Positions 17,042 through 25,528 of a stretch of DNA of 64,000 nt are shown here, in pieces (the stretch's first letter is position 1; the number at the start of each line of letters is the position of its first letter). The notes beneath the pieces were generated by a model, which did no database searches, had not been told where the DNA came from, and was given only the letters and a program-made list of their open reading frames with translations. The translations under genes and the position numbers were made by a program. This DNA comes from Eubacterium sp. (GTDB lineage Bacteria; Bacillota; Clostridia; Lachnospirales; Lachnospiraceae): assembly GCA_017433615.1 (NCBI GenBank), contig JAFRGW010000158.1, forward strand, positions 43,963 to 107,962. Direction: 5' to 3'.

Positions 17042-18064
17042 ATGAATGACAGCAGAATCAATACAGAAGCAGATAAAAGAACAGTAAACCGCAGCGAACA
17101 GGCGCTTCGCGATGCCGGCATGCAGGCTCCTGCAGAAATCAACATGCAGACGCCTGCCGGGATCGATATGCAGACGCCTGCCGGGAACTATGCACAGACG
17201 CCTGCCGGAAACGATATGCAGTCTCTTGACGAACGCCGCGAGGAGATTGAGAAAAGTCTCCGCAAAAAATTCCGCAAGAGCATTATGAGCAAGTTTGCCC
17301 GCGCCATCAGTGACTATGAGCTTCTCCAGCCCGGTGACCATGTTGCGGTCTGTATTTCCGGCGGAAAAGACTCCATGCTCATGGCAAAATGCTTTCAGGA
17401 GCTGAAACGCCGCAACAAATTTCCGTTTGACCTGACCTTTCTGGTTATGGATCCCGGCTATGCGGATGCAAACCGGAAAATGATCGAATACAACGCCGCA
17501 CTTCTGGGCGTGCCTGTTACGATCTTCGAATCACAGATCTTCGATGCCGTCTATACCATTGAAAAGTCGCCCTGCTACCTCTGCGCACGCATGCGGCGCG
17601 GATATCTCTACAGCAAGGCAAAGGAACTGGGATGCAACAAAATCGCACTCGGGCATCACTATGACGATGTCATCGAGACAACTTTGATGAGCATCCTATA
17701 CAGCGGGCAGACCCAGACCATGATGCCGAAGCTCCACAGCACCAATTTTGAGGGCATGGAGCTGATCCGGCCGATGTATTTGATCCGCGAGGATGAGATC
17801 TGTCACTGGCGCGACTACAACGGTCTGAAGTTCCTGCGCTGTGCATGCCGCTTCACAGAGGCCGTCGCCGCAAACAAAAACAGTGCCGCAACCGGTGATT
17901 CCCTCTCCAAGCGTGTGGAGGCAAAGGAACTGATCGCAGCACTGAAGGTTAACAATCCGAATGTCGAGGCGAATATCTTCCGGAGCATGGAGAACATTCA
18001 CCTCAATGCGGTACTTGGCTACAAAAAAGATGGCGTGTACCGGCATTTTCTGGATGAATATTGA
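17042..18064 (+). CDS. TtcA-like PP-loop tRNA thiolation ATPase with N-terminal repeat
   Basis: 340 residues. The core (from about residue 85) has the PP-loop SGGKDSM, CYLCARMRRG with the CxxC pair, GHHYDDVIETTLM, and a CAC motif near residue 260, matching the cysteine set that binds the Fe-S cluster in TtcA, which thiolates C32 of tRNA. The first 60 residues carry a tandem eight-residue repeat (MQAPAEIN, MQTPAGID, MQTPAGNY, AQTPAGND). The upstream start at 17042 lacks a good ribosome site, so the true start may be internal, for instance within or after the repeat. Close TtcA-like clostridial proteins are of uncertain substrate. Confidence 0.85.
   Translation: MNDSRINTEADKRTVNRSEQALRDAGMQAPAEINMQTPAGIDMQTPAGNYAQTPAGNDMQSLDERREEIEKSLRKKFRKSIMSKFARAISDYELLQPGDHVAVCISGGKDSMLMAKCFQELKRRNKFPFDLTFLVMDPGYADANRKMIEYNAALLGVPVTIFESQIFDAVYTIEKSPCYLCARMRRGYLYSKAKELGCNKIALGHHYDDVIETTLMSILYSGQTQTMMPKLHSTNFEGMELIRPMYLIREDEICHWRDYNGLKFLRCACRFTEAVAANKNSAATGDSLSKRVEAKELIAALKVNNPNVEANIFRSMENIHLNAVLGYKKDGVYRHFLDEY
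17120..17215 (+). repeat. Four in-frame 24-bp tandem repeats in the TtcA-like gene
   Basis: Units at 17120, 17144, 17168 and 17192. The last three share CAGACGCCTGCCGG; the first is more diverged. They encode eight residues each and keep frame. Confidence 0.9.
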
Positions 18065-18073
18065 TTATTATTG

Positions 18074-18158
18074 AAAAAGCCCGTATCCGGATGCCTTTTC
18101 TAAAGCAGCAAATTCTATCTGAGCTGCGTAGAAAATGGCATCCGGATACGGGCTTTTT
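18074..18158. terminator. Bidirectional terminator containing the 55-bp palindromic element
   Basis: AAAAAGCCCGTATCCGGATGCC pairs with its complement ending in GGGCTTTTT, one of the longest stems in the window, between the convergent TtcA-like and dapF genes. Its interior (18089-18143) is a 55-bp element repeated at 21289-21342. Confidence 0.85.
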
Positions 18159-18161
18159 GAA

Positions 18162-18992
18162 TCAGATTTCTCCGGAGAAGACAGTCGTTGCGGGGCCGGT
18201 CATGTAGACCTGGTTAGCCTCGCGGTCCCATTCGATCTCGAGAGTTCCGCCGAGCAGCTGTACTTCGACGGGTGCATCCGCTACTTTTCCGTTGATAATG
18301 GAGGCGACGGCCGCCGCACATGCGCCGGTCCCGCAGGCAAGTGTTTCGCCGCTGCCGCGCTCCCACACACGCATCTTAAGAATATGGTCTCCATACACTT
18401 CTATAAACTCTGTGTTGACGCGGTCCGGGAAGATCGGATGTTTCTCAAAGCGCGGTCCGATCAGTTCCAGACGCAGCGGGCGAACCTGATCCACATATAC
18501 AACGGCATGAGGATTTCCCATGGAAACCCCTGTAAATTCGTATTCTTCCCCGTCAACAATGATCGGCACGTTTATTGCCTGTTCTGTCTTAACATCAACC
18601 GGGATTTCGGAGGCTGTCAGAATTGCCGGTCCCATGTTGACGCGGACTTTCTCTACTTTTCCGTTTTTCGGGAAAAGCTTCAGCTCTTTGATGCCGCTCT
18701 TCGTGCTGACGGTAATGACCTCTTTATCTGTCAGTCCAAAGTCATAGACATATTTTCCCACACAGCGGATCCCGTTGCCGCACATAGCACCTTCTGATCC
18801 GTCCGCATTGAACATCTGCATCTCAAAATCCGCACAGTCAGAAGGCTTGATCAGGATCAGACCGTCCGAGCCGATTCCAAAATGACGGTCACTTACTTTA
18901 ATCGCCAGTTCTTTTGGATCTGCCACCGTCTCCGAGAAGCAGTTCACATATACATAGTCATTACCGCATCCGTGCATTTTTGTGAATTTCAT
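18162..18992 (-). CDS. dapF: Diaminopimelate epimerase
   Basis: 276 residues, the normal length. Converts LL- to meso-diaminopimelate for lysine and peptidoglycan. The two catalytic cysteines are C71 in GAMCGNGIRC and C220 in ACGTGACA; KMHGCGNDYV opens the protein. Unlinked to other dap genes here; it is followed on the same strand by no gene, and its terminator is the palindrome at 18074-18158. Confidence 0.97.
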   Translation of the reverse strand: MKFTKMHGCGNDYVYVNCFSETVADPKELAIKVSDRHFGIGSDGLILIKPSDCADFEMQMFNADGSEGAMCGNGIRCVGKYVYDFGLTDKEVITVSTKSGIKELKLFPKNGKVEKVRVNMGPAILTASEIPVDVKTEQAINVPIIVDGEEYEFTGVSMGNPHAVVYVDQVRPLRLELIGPRFEKHPIFPDRVNTEFIEVYGDHILKMRVWERGSGETLACGTGACAAAVASIINGKVADAPVEVQLLGGTLEIEWDREANQVYMTGPATTVFSGEI

Positions 18993-19027
18993 GTTGTATT
19001 TCCCTTCTGAATATTATGTGACTTTCA

Positions 19028-19053
19028 GCGCAGGCGGGGAAGTCCACCGCCTC
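19028..19053 (-). repeat. GCGGKGGACTTCCCSGCC palindrome, copy 1
   Basis: Minus strand GAGGCGGTGGACTTCCCCGCC continuing TGCGC. Related sequences at 29223-29244 and 63870-63890. Lies between the NYN gene and dapF. Confidence 0.5.
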
Positions 19054-19108
19054 TCCAGACGCTTTAATCATAATCGCCCACGCGGATCCCGCGTCAGAAT
19101 CCGTTTCC

Positions 19109-20002
19109 TTATTTGTTCCGCAGCCGGATATAAATCTGCTGCTGTCCGTTTCCCGCAGAGATTTTCCTGACTTCATAATCGCCGAGTGAATTGACAAACG
19201 ATGTAAATTTCTTGTAGCCGTAGTTTCGCACATCAAAGTCCGGAAGCCGCTTTGCCAGCTGGTCTCCCAGCTTACCTGAGAAGATCCAGTCCTCCTCATC
19301 CGAAAACTGCTCGATAATTGCATTGATCGTGCGCTTGATCCGCCGCAGCTCTCGCTGCCGCTGGCTTCTGCTGCGTCCGCCGCTGCCGGAGCGGTTTTTG
19401 TTCTGCTGTTCCGGTTCCACGCCCGCCAGCACAGACGGATAGTTGGCGTAGTCTACTTTACTGCCCTGGTTCTGACCGCCGCGCTGTGCTGCAACCGCTG
19501 CTGCCGCCTCTTCCGCCGCATCCGCTGCGTCATCTTCCGCCTCCTCTGCAGCCTCCTGCAGGCGCTGCTCATAGAGAAGATCCAGATATTTAAACTGATT
19601 GCAGGCGGAAATAAAGGGCTTCGGCGTCTTACTCTCACCCATGCCGATGACCTGCATTCCGGCTTCGCGGATCCGGGAAGCCAGTCTTGTAAAATCACTG
19701 TCAGAAGAGCAGAGGCAGAATCCGTCGACCGTGCCCGAATACAGAATATCCATGGCATCGATGATCATCGCCGAGTCCGTGGCATTTTTTCCCGTCGTAT
19801 AGCTGTACTGCTGCATCGGAACCACTGAATTTTCCAGCAGGACACTTTTCCAGGAATTCATCCGCTGACTCGTCCAGTCACCGTAAATTCTTTTATAGGT
19901 GGCGATGCCGTTGCTCGCCGTCTCATCCAGAATGATCTTGATATATTTATCAGAAATATTGTCTGCATCAATCAGGACCGCAAACCGCAGTTCATTTTCC
20001 AT
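19109..20002 (-). CDS. NYN-domain RNase-like protein with C-terminal LOTUS/OST-HTH domain
   Basis: 297 residues. Residues 5-150 are a NYN (PIN-like) domain of the LabA/DUF88 type, with the acidic residues expected at the metal site: LIDADNIS, DSAMIIDAMD and CSSDSDFTRL. A basic, low-complexity linker (165-220, with a GSGGRSRSQRQREL segment) leads to a C-terminal LOTUS/OST-HTH domain (222-295; FDVRNYGYKKFTSFVNSLGDYEV). In this family NYN domains are putative RNases and LOTUS domains bind RNA, including G-quadruplex RNA. AGGAG precedes the ATG. Flanked by dapF and hisC; no obvious operon partner. Confidence 0.88.
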   Translation of the reverse strand: MENELRFAVLIDADNISDKYIKIILDETASNGIATYKRIYGDWTSQRMNSWKSVLLENSVVPMQQYSYTTGKNATDSAMIIDAMDILYSGTVDGFCLCSSDSDFTRLASRIREAGMQVIGMGESKTPKPFISACNQFKYLDLLYEQRLQEAAEEAEDDAADAAEEAAAAVAAQRGGQNQGSKVDYANYPSVLAGVEPEQQNKNRSGSGGRSRSQRQRELRRIKRTINAIIEQFSDEEDWIFSGKLGDQLAKRLPDFDVRNYGYKKFTSFVNSLGDYEVRKISAGNGQQQIYIRLRNK

Positions 20003-20115
20003 GTAATTCTCCTGTTAATCTGTTCTTCCGAAAGTTTCCGCAATACAGCGGCTTTCTGCCGTACTGCCCTGATTCTTCCGACCGATTTTACCGTTTCATG
20101 CTCCATGGTGCACTA

Positions 20116-20178
20116 TTTCACAGTTTCACGCTTCATCCTGCCGTACTGCACTGTTTCACAGTTTCACGCTTCATCCTG
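20116..20178 (-). repeat. Direct duplication of the hisC 3' end
   Basis: A 25-bp sequence occurs at 20154-20178 (spanning the last hisC codons and stop) and again at 20116-20140, 38 bp downstream, both encoding the DEA-stop tail. Confidence 0.85.
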
Positions 20179-21228
20179 CAGGATTTCTTCGAGCGCCGTA
20201 TAAAGTGCTTCCATTTCCTCCGGTGTCCCGATCGTAATACGAAGGTAGTTATCGATGCGGGGTTTATCAAAATAGCGCACATAAATATGCCGTTCGCGAA
20301 GCGACGCAAAGATCTTCTTCGCAGGGACATGTCCGTGTGTTACAAAGATAAAGTTTGCCCTGGAATCACCAAATGTAAATCCGAGTTCTGTAAAGCGCTT
20401 CTTTGCCGCTTCCCGTGTGTCCACGATTTTACGGCAGGTCTCCTGAAAATACGCTTCGTCTGCCAGCGCCGCGGTTCCCAGTGCGATCGCCGCGTCACTC
20501 ATCGTGTACGAATTAAAGGAATATTTAAATGCCTGCAGGTAACTGATCAGCTTCTCGCTGCCGACTGCAAATCCGATGCGTGCCCCCGCCATGGAACGCG
20601 ATTTGGAATACGTCTGCACCACCAGCAGATTCTCATACTTCTCCACCAGCGGCAGAACTGTCTCCGCACCGAAATCCACATATGCCTCGTCCACGATCAC
20701 AACAACGTCCGGATTTGCCTGCAGAATCCCCTCAATCACATCCGGCGTCATCGCAATTCCTGTCGGCGCATTCGGATTCGGAAAAATAATTCCTCCGTTT
20801 GGAATCTGATAATCATCCGCACAGATCTCAAATGTATCAGTCAGCGGAATCTTCTGATACGGAATCCGGAATGCATCTGCCCAGACATCATAGAACGAAT
20901 ACGTGATATCCGGAAACAGAACCGGCTTTTCACTGTTGAAAAACGTCTGAAATGCCATTGCAAGCACGTCATCCGAGCCGACCCCGACAAACACCTGTGC
21001 CGGATTCACCTGATACCGCTCTGCAAGTGCCTTCACCAGCTTTCCTGCCGCCGGATCCGGATACTTTCGCAGCGCGTCCGGGGACAGACTCCGCAGCGCT
21101 TCCTGCACCGCCGGCGCCGGCGGATACGGATTTTCATTGGTATTCAGCTTGATGATATTCTGCTCCTGCGGCTGCTCGCCCGGCGTATACGGTACGCACT
21201 GCCGCACATTTCTCTCCCAGTTACTCAT
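20164..21228 (-). CDS. hisC: Histidinol-phosphate aminotransferase
   Basis: 354 residues from the ATG at 21228 (AGAGGAG upstream); the frame extends to 21345 but that part crosses a repeat. Class II PLP aminotransferase with KLNTNENPYPP at the N-terminus, ADEAYVDFG-like VIVDEAYVDFG for the cofactor aspartate, and the Schiff-base lysine in TYSKSRSMAGARIG. Converts imidazole-acetol phosphate to histidinol phosphate; related enzymes also act on aromatic amino acids. It is not in a his operon here. Confidence 0.92.
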   Translation of the reverse strand: MSNWERNVRQCVPYTPGEQPQEQNIIKLNTNENPYPPAPAVQEALRSLSPDALRKYPDPAAGKLVKALAERYQVNPAQVFVGVGSDDVLAMAFQTFFNSEKPVLFPDITYSFYDVWADAFRIPYQKIPLTDTFEICADDYQIPNGGIIFPNPNAPTGIAMTPDVIEGILQANPDVVVIVDEAYVDFGAETVLPLVEKYENLLVVQTYSKSRSMAGARIGFAVGSEKLISYLQAFKYSFNSYTMSDAAIALGTAALADEAYFQETCRKIVDTREAAKKRFTELGFTFGDSRANFIFVTHGHVPAKKIFASLRERHIYVRYFDKPRIDNYLRITIGTPEEMEALYTALEEILQDEA

Positions 21229-21287
21229 CTTAAATCTCCTCTTTTCTACAAGGGATGGTTCTCTGTTTACTGCAGACCACCCTGGAC

Positions 21288-21343
21288 GGGATGCACTTTC
21301 CAAAGCAGCGAATCCTGTCTGAGCTGCGTGGAAATTGCATCCC
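21288..21343 (-). repeat. 55-bp palindromic element, second copy
   Basis: GGATGC-ACTTTCCA-AAGCAGC...GAGCTGC-GTGGAAA...GCATCC. Shares the core AAAGCAGCRAATYCTRTC with the copy at 18089-18143. Stem positions differ on both arms in a compensating way (TTTTCTA/TAGAAAA against CTTTCCA/TGGAAA). Confidence 0.75.
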
Positions 21344-21352
21344 ATCGCATGC

Positions 21353-21379
21353 GGAGACAGAGAACCGTCTCCTGTCTCC
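21353..21379. repeat. GGAGACAG inverted repeat, copy 1
   Basis: GGAGACAG-AGAACCGTCTC-CTGTCTCC, a 27-bp near-palindrome directly after the trkH stop. Other copies at 39434-39460 and 50647-50673. Confidence 0.75.
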
Positions 21380-22855
21380 TTATCGCTTCTTCCAGGTCGG
21401 CGGATACAGCAGAATCAGTACCGGGAATAATTCCAGACGCCCTGCCAGCATATCGAAAATCAGGATCATCTTGGAAAGCGGACGGAAATGCGCAAAATTC
21501 GCGGTGGGTCCGACGCCGTCCAGTCCCGGGCCGATGTTATTCAGGGTTGCACTGACTGCTGTAAAATTGGTTTCAAAACTGAAGCCGTCCAGGCTGATCA
21601 GCAGAACTGACAGCGCAAAGATCATGATGTACACTGTCAGGAATACTTCCACACCGCGCACCTGCTCTTCCGGCATGGTCTCGCCATCCATTTTGATACG
21701 GCGGACACGCTTCGGGTTAATATAGGTCGCCAGCCGGCGGAAACTGGTCCGCACCAGGATGATAACGCGGGATACCTTGAATCCGCCGCCCGTGCTTCCT
21801 GCACAGGCACCGATGCACATCAGAAGCACCAGAATCGTCTTGGAGAAAGACGGCCACATGTTAAAATCTGTTGTAGAAAATCCGGTCGTCGTGATGATAC
21901 TTCCGACCTGAAACAGTGATGCGCGGATTGTTTCCTCCACGCTGCTGAAATAACCGCGTGTATTGACTGCAATCAGTATGACTGCTCCTGCAATAATCGC
22001 CATGTAGATCCGCACTTCATCCAGCCGGAATGCCGTCTTGAATTTCCGCGCCGTGAACAGGAAATAATAACTGAAATTGACGCCAAACAGAATCATGAAT
22101 ACTGCAATGACATATTGCTGAAATACAGTATAGGCCCCGCAGCTGCTGTTAAGGACGCCAAAACCACCTGTTCCGGCCGTTCCGAACGTGATACACAGGG
22201 CATCAAACCAGTTCATGCGGCTGCACAGCAGTACTACGAGTTCCGCAACCGAGAGAACCAGATAAATCTTGTAAAGAATTCTTGCGGTGCCGCGCACACG
22301 CGGGACAAATTTGGAAACATTGTAGCCCGGGCTCTCTGCACGCATCAGATTCATCTGTGAGCCGTTCTGTACCGGAATCAGCATCAGGATAAAGACCAGA
22401 ACACCCATGCCGCCGATCCAGTGCGAGAAGCTGCGCCAGAAAAGTGATGCATGTGTAAGCGCCTCGACATCGGTCAGAATCGACGCGCCGGTCGTCGTAA
22501 AACCGGATACGATTTCAAACAACGCGTCCAGGTAACCCGGTATCTCTCCGGTAAGACAAAACGGAGCCGCCCCCAGAAAGCTCATGACCAGCCATACAAG
22601 TGCCGCCGTCACCATACCTTCCTTCATAAAGATCTCTGTGTTTTTGGGTTTGATGCGTGAACCAATATATCCTACACCAAGGCACAGTGCCGCCCACAGA
22701 AAATAGATCGTTCCGACCCGCTCTCTGTAAAGACCTGCAACGATGCACGGAAGCAGCAGAAACAGCCCCTCGATCTCCATGACCCAGCAGAGAATATAGC
22801 GGATCATATCCACATTCATTCCCGGCCTGATCTCAAATTTAACAGGAATTCTCAT
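21380..22855 (-). CDS. trkH: Potassium uptake protein TrkH
   Basis: 491 residues with about ten membrane segments in the four-fold MPM arrangement of TrkH/KtrB. Selectivity loops include GFTTTGASI (first pore loop), FGTAGTGGFG, TTGFSTTDF and the last loop NNIGPGLDGVGP. GCAGSTGGGFKVSR is the intracellular gate region. It forms the K+ pore and is controlled by TrkA, encoded 28 bases upstream in the same operon. Confidence 0.95.
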   Translation of the reverse strand: MRIPVKFEIRPGMNVDMIRYILCWVMEIEGLFLLLPCIVAGLYRERVGTIYFLWAALCLGVGYIGSRIKPKNTEIFMKEGMVTAALVWLVMSFLGAAPFCLTGEIPGYLDALFEIVSGFTTTGASILTDVEALTHASLFWRSFSHWIGGMGVLVFILMLIPVQNGSQMNLMRAESPGYNVSKFVPRVRGTARILYKIYLVLSVAELVVLLCSRMNWFDALCITFGTAGTGGFGVLNSSCGAYTVFQQYVIAVFMILFGVNFSYYFLFTARKFKTAFRLDEVRIYMAIIAGAVILIAVNTRGYFSSVEETIRASLFQVGSIITTTGFSTTDFNMWPSFSKTILVLLMCIGACAGSTGGGFKVSRVIILVRTSFRRLATYINPKRVRRIKMDGETMPEEQVRGVEVFLTVYIMIFALSVLLISLDGFSFETNFTAVSATLNNIGPGLDGVGPTANFAHFRPLSKMILIFDMLAGRLELFPVLILLYPPTWKKR

Positions 22856-22883
22856 AATTAACAGATCCTTGTATCCACAATTC

Positions 22884-24239
22884 TTATTTCAGAATATCGT
22901 TGATATCCGTAAAACCAGTATTTGTCGTCACGACAATCACGGAATCACCGGGCGTAATTTCATCCTGCCCGCCCGGAATGATTAACTTGCCCTTCCGGAC
23001 AATTCCGGCAATCAATATATTCGGACGCAGTTCCAGGTTCATCAGCGGAATTCCGACTACCGGCGCATTTGGCTGAATAAAGAATTCCAGTGCCTCTACT
23101 TCACCGTCCAGCAGCTGATACAACGTCTCAATGTTGCTGCCCATACCATTGGCCGTGGCGCGGACAAACTGAACGATCGTTTCAGCCGTAATACTCTTTG
23201 GAGAAATGATACTGTCCAGATCCAGATTCTTGATGACACCATTTACTTCTATATGGCTGACGTCCGTGACAACTTTATAATGAATCTTATCCCGCGCATA
23301 CAGTGAGAGAATAATATTTTCCTCATCCATCTTCATGCTCGCCAGCATCGCATCAAACTGGTCGATGCGCTCCTCACGCAGGAACTCATGATTGCTGCCG
23401 TTTCCATTTACAATGTCGGCCTTTTTCAGCAGATCTGCCAGTTCCTCACAGCGCTGCATGTCACGCTCGATGATACGCACTTCGATATCCGTATTTTCCA
23501 GAATCTTCGCGACGTAATAGGAAAGACGGCTGCCGCCTATCAGCAGCGCATTTTTGATCTGATTGGTCCGCATACCGATCCGCTTAAAGAACTGTCCGCT
23601 GCTGTACTGATCTACAATGACAGACAGAATATCTCCCGATTCAATCACATAATTACCGTCCGGGATACAGATTTTTCCTTCATGTTCTGCAATGCAGATC
23701 AGGACATTCTGTGTCTCGCGTCCAAGATCTTTCAGCGCTCTGCCTGCCAGTGAGGAATCCGCCGGCACACGGAACCGCAGCAGATCTGCGCGTCCCTTTG
23801 CAAACCGGTCCACTTCAATTGCAAACGGATACCGGAACAGACGTCCGACTTCCAGTGCCGCCTCAAACTCCGGATTGATGATCATAGAGAGGCCGAGTTC
23901 TCTGCGGAAGAAATCCCGCTCCCTTGAATAGACCGGATTACGCACGCGTGCAACGGTCAGGCATTTCGTCCGCTTCGCGATGACGCAGCACAGCAGATTG
24001 ACTTCATCACTGCTGGTAACCGCAATCAGCATATCCGCATGCTCGATATCAGCCTCGGACAGCACCTTGAAACTGGTTCCGTTTCCGACAATGCCCATGA
24101 CATCGTATGTATCTGAAACCAGCTGTACCGCTTCCTCTCTGGTATCAATGACCGTTATGTTATTATCTTTATCTTCCCGCGCAAGCTGTGATACCAGCTT
24201 GATTCCGACTTTTCCGCATCCTATAACGATAATCTGCAT
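22884..24239 (-). CDS. trkA: Trk system potassium-uptake protein TrkA
   Basis: 451 residues, two tandem RCK units (TrkA-N plus TrkA-C each). The first nucleotide site is intact, IIVIGCGKVGIKL at residues 2-14; the second is weaker, LLIGGSRLSYYVAK near 233-246. Cytosolic NAD/ATP-binding gating ring for TrkH. Read from its own promoter (24309-24337), in front of which stand four 20-bp direct repeats that may be regulator sites. Confidence 0.95.
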   Translation of the reverse strand: MQIIVIGCGKVGIKLVSQLAREDKDNNITVIDTREEAVQLVSDTYDVMGIVGNGTSFKVLSEADIEHADMLIAVTSSDEVNLLCCVIAKRTKCLTVARVRNPVYSRERDFFRRELGLSMIINPEFEAALEVGRLFRYPFAIEVDRFAKGRADLLRFRVPADSSLAGRALKDLGRETQNVLICIAEHEGKICIPDGNYVIESGDILSVIVDQYSSGQFFKRIGMRTNQIKNALLIGGSRLSYYVAKILENTDIEVRIIERDMQRCEELADLLKKADIVNGNGSNHEFLREERIDQFDAMLASMKMDEENIILSLYARDKIHYKVVTDVSHIEVNGVIKNLDLDSIISPKSITAETIVQFVRATANGMGSNIETLYQLLDGEVEALEFFIQPNAPVVGIPLMNLELRPNILIAGIVRKGKLIIPGGQDEITPGDSVIVVTTNTGFTDINDILK

Positions 24240-24308
24240 GATTGTTTCTCTTTTCCTGCAATGATATTTTCACGGGGCACAATCACCCATGATTAAACCT
24301 ATCAAGAC

Positions 24309-24337
24309 AGTATACCACGTCCTCAGACACCTTACAA
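24309..24337 (-). promoter_or_regulatory. trkA promoter
   Basis: Minus strand TTGTAA (24332-24337), 17-base spacer, TATACT (24309-24314). Confidence 0.65.
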
Positions 24338-24358
24338 CTTCTGTCTTTGCAGCGCTTC

Positions 24359-24438
24359 ACATCTGTCAGCAGGGCTGAACATCTGTCAGTGACGTTTTAC
24401 ATCTGCCCGTAACGTTTTACATCTGTCAGAAACGCTTC
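24359..24438 (-). repeat. Four 20-bp tandem repeats upstream of the trkA promoter
   Basis: ACATCTGTCAG-type units begin at 24359, 24379, 24399 and 24419, exactly 20 bp apart; units 2 and 3 share the CGTTTT end. They begin about 22 bp upstream of the -35 box. The spacing equals about two helical turns, so all units face one side of the DNA. Confidence 0.8.
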
Positions 24439-24513
24439 CGCCGTGGTGACATACTCCCAGCGTCTGCAGAGGATGGGGGAAACTCTTGCTGAACCATGTC
24501 AAAACCAGCGCAT

Positions 24514-24544
24514 CAATAAAGGCGCAGTCCCTTCGGACTGCGCC
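24514..24544 (-). terminator. Terminator of the C39-like gene
   Basis: Perfect ten-base stem GGCGCAGTCC/GGACTGCGCC with a four-base loop; minus-strand tail TTTATTG. Confidence 0.8.
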
Positions 24545-24560
24545 CTGCCGTTTCATTTCT

Positions 24561-25325
24561 TTACAGTTCCACTGCTTTCAGTGAGAAGTCCTTACCGGAC
24601 TCCGCGTATTCTTTGGTCTCATAGATGGACGGGCAATCATAAGAATTTACCCGGCTGCTGCGGAATACAGAAATATCTGTAATCGTTGAACCGGCTGCGC
24701 CGAAGGTGTCGGTCCATTTGGTTCCGGCAAATGCACTGTCGCCGATCACCATGTTGCCGTCATCTGTAATGCTGTCGATAAAAATATAATGTCCGTCTGT
24801 CACGCCGCCGACTACCGTGGCAATTACAAAATAGCCATTGTCCAGTTTTTCCCGGATCTGGTCGATCCGCTCCGGCATGGTTCCTGTCAGCGGAGTCTTG
24901 TACTCGCAGCAAGTGACATTCGGATATGCCTCTCGAATGCGCTGGAAATCCATCTTGCCGAATGTGAGATAGCCGTCGATTGCTTCCATCTTGTCCAGAA
25001 CGGTAATTGGAGATTCTCCGCCGAGGATATCAAGTTCTCCCATCTTCAGCAGCATGTAGGCAGCTGCGAAATAGGAACATCCGCCGGTACCGACTGTCGT
25101 GTAGGAAGTACCCTTCTTCAATGTACGCTTCTCGGTTGCCGGGATCCGTCCCTGGAACCAGGTGTCCACTTCCGTGATATCAACCGGTGTACCGTCTTTT
25201 TTCTGTGCTTCTAATACTGCATTAGCCTTCTCTTTATTGAGAGCGAATACCGGAACCGACATACTCAGCATCAGCACCAGTGTCAGTATTGTTAACGAGA
25301 TACGCTTCATCATTTGTCTGCTCAT
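24561..25325 (-). CDS. Secreted C39-like cysteine peptidase family protein
   Basis: 254 residues with a signal peptide (MKRISLTILTLVLMLSMSVPVFA, cleavage after VFA near residue 28). The mature part fits a papain-like C39 fold: candidate nucleophile in TGGCSYFAAAYML, histidine in DGHYIFIDS and aspartate in VIGDSAFAG. No processing partner, ABC exporter or bacteriocin peptide lies next to it, so it is more likely a wall- or environment-acting hydrolase than a leader peptidase. Two ATGs near the start (25325 and 25313) are possible; the ribosome site is weak for both. Confidence 0.75.
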   Translation of the reverse strand: MSRQMMKRISLTILTLVLMLSMSVPVFALNKEKANAVLEAQKKDGTPVDITEVDTWFQGRIPATEKRTLKKGTSYTTVGTGGCSYFAAAYMLLKMGELDILGGESPITVLDKMEAIDGYLTFGKMDFQRIREAYPNVTCCEYKTPLTGTMPERIDQIREKLDNGYFVIATVVGGVTDGHYIFIDSITDDGNMVIGDSAFAGTKWTDTFGAAGSTITDISVFRSSRVNSYDCPSIYETKEYAESGKDFSLKAVEL

Positions 25326-25528
25326 TTTCTGCCGCCAGACGGAAGTCTGTCGGTCATTCTCCTTATCATTTCTTCAAGCTTACAATAAGCCAGACTACGC
25401 AACGATAGGAGTATAGCACAGTTTCAACAGGATTTCCAGTATTTTTTACAAATTTGTTAACCTTGTATTTCTTTTATGCAATTATTTGTGTCTGCTTACT
25501 GCCGCTGCCACAAGATCATGTATTGATT

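Noticed and set aside
20098-21555. Plus-strand ORF of 485 codons opposite hisC
   Set aside because: Antisense to hisC and the trkH end, Arg/Cys/His-rich shadow composition.
24359-24438. CRISPR-like array from the 20-bp repeats
   Set aside because: Only about 11 conserved bases per 20-bp unit, no spacers of CRISPR length, no cas genes.
25270-25420. Leader peptide before the C39-like gene (ATG right after AAGGAGA, stop overlapping the gene start)
   Set aside because: The ribosome site would be too close to the ATG, and a hairpin covers the region.
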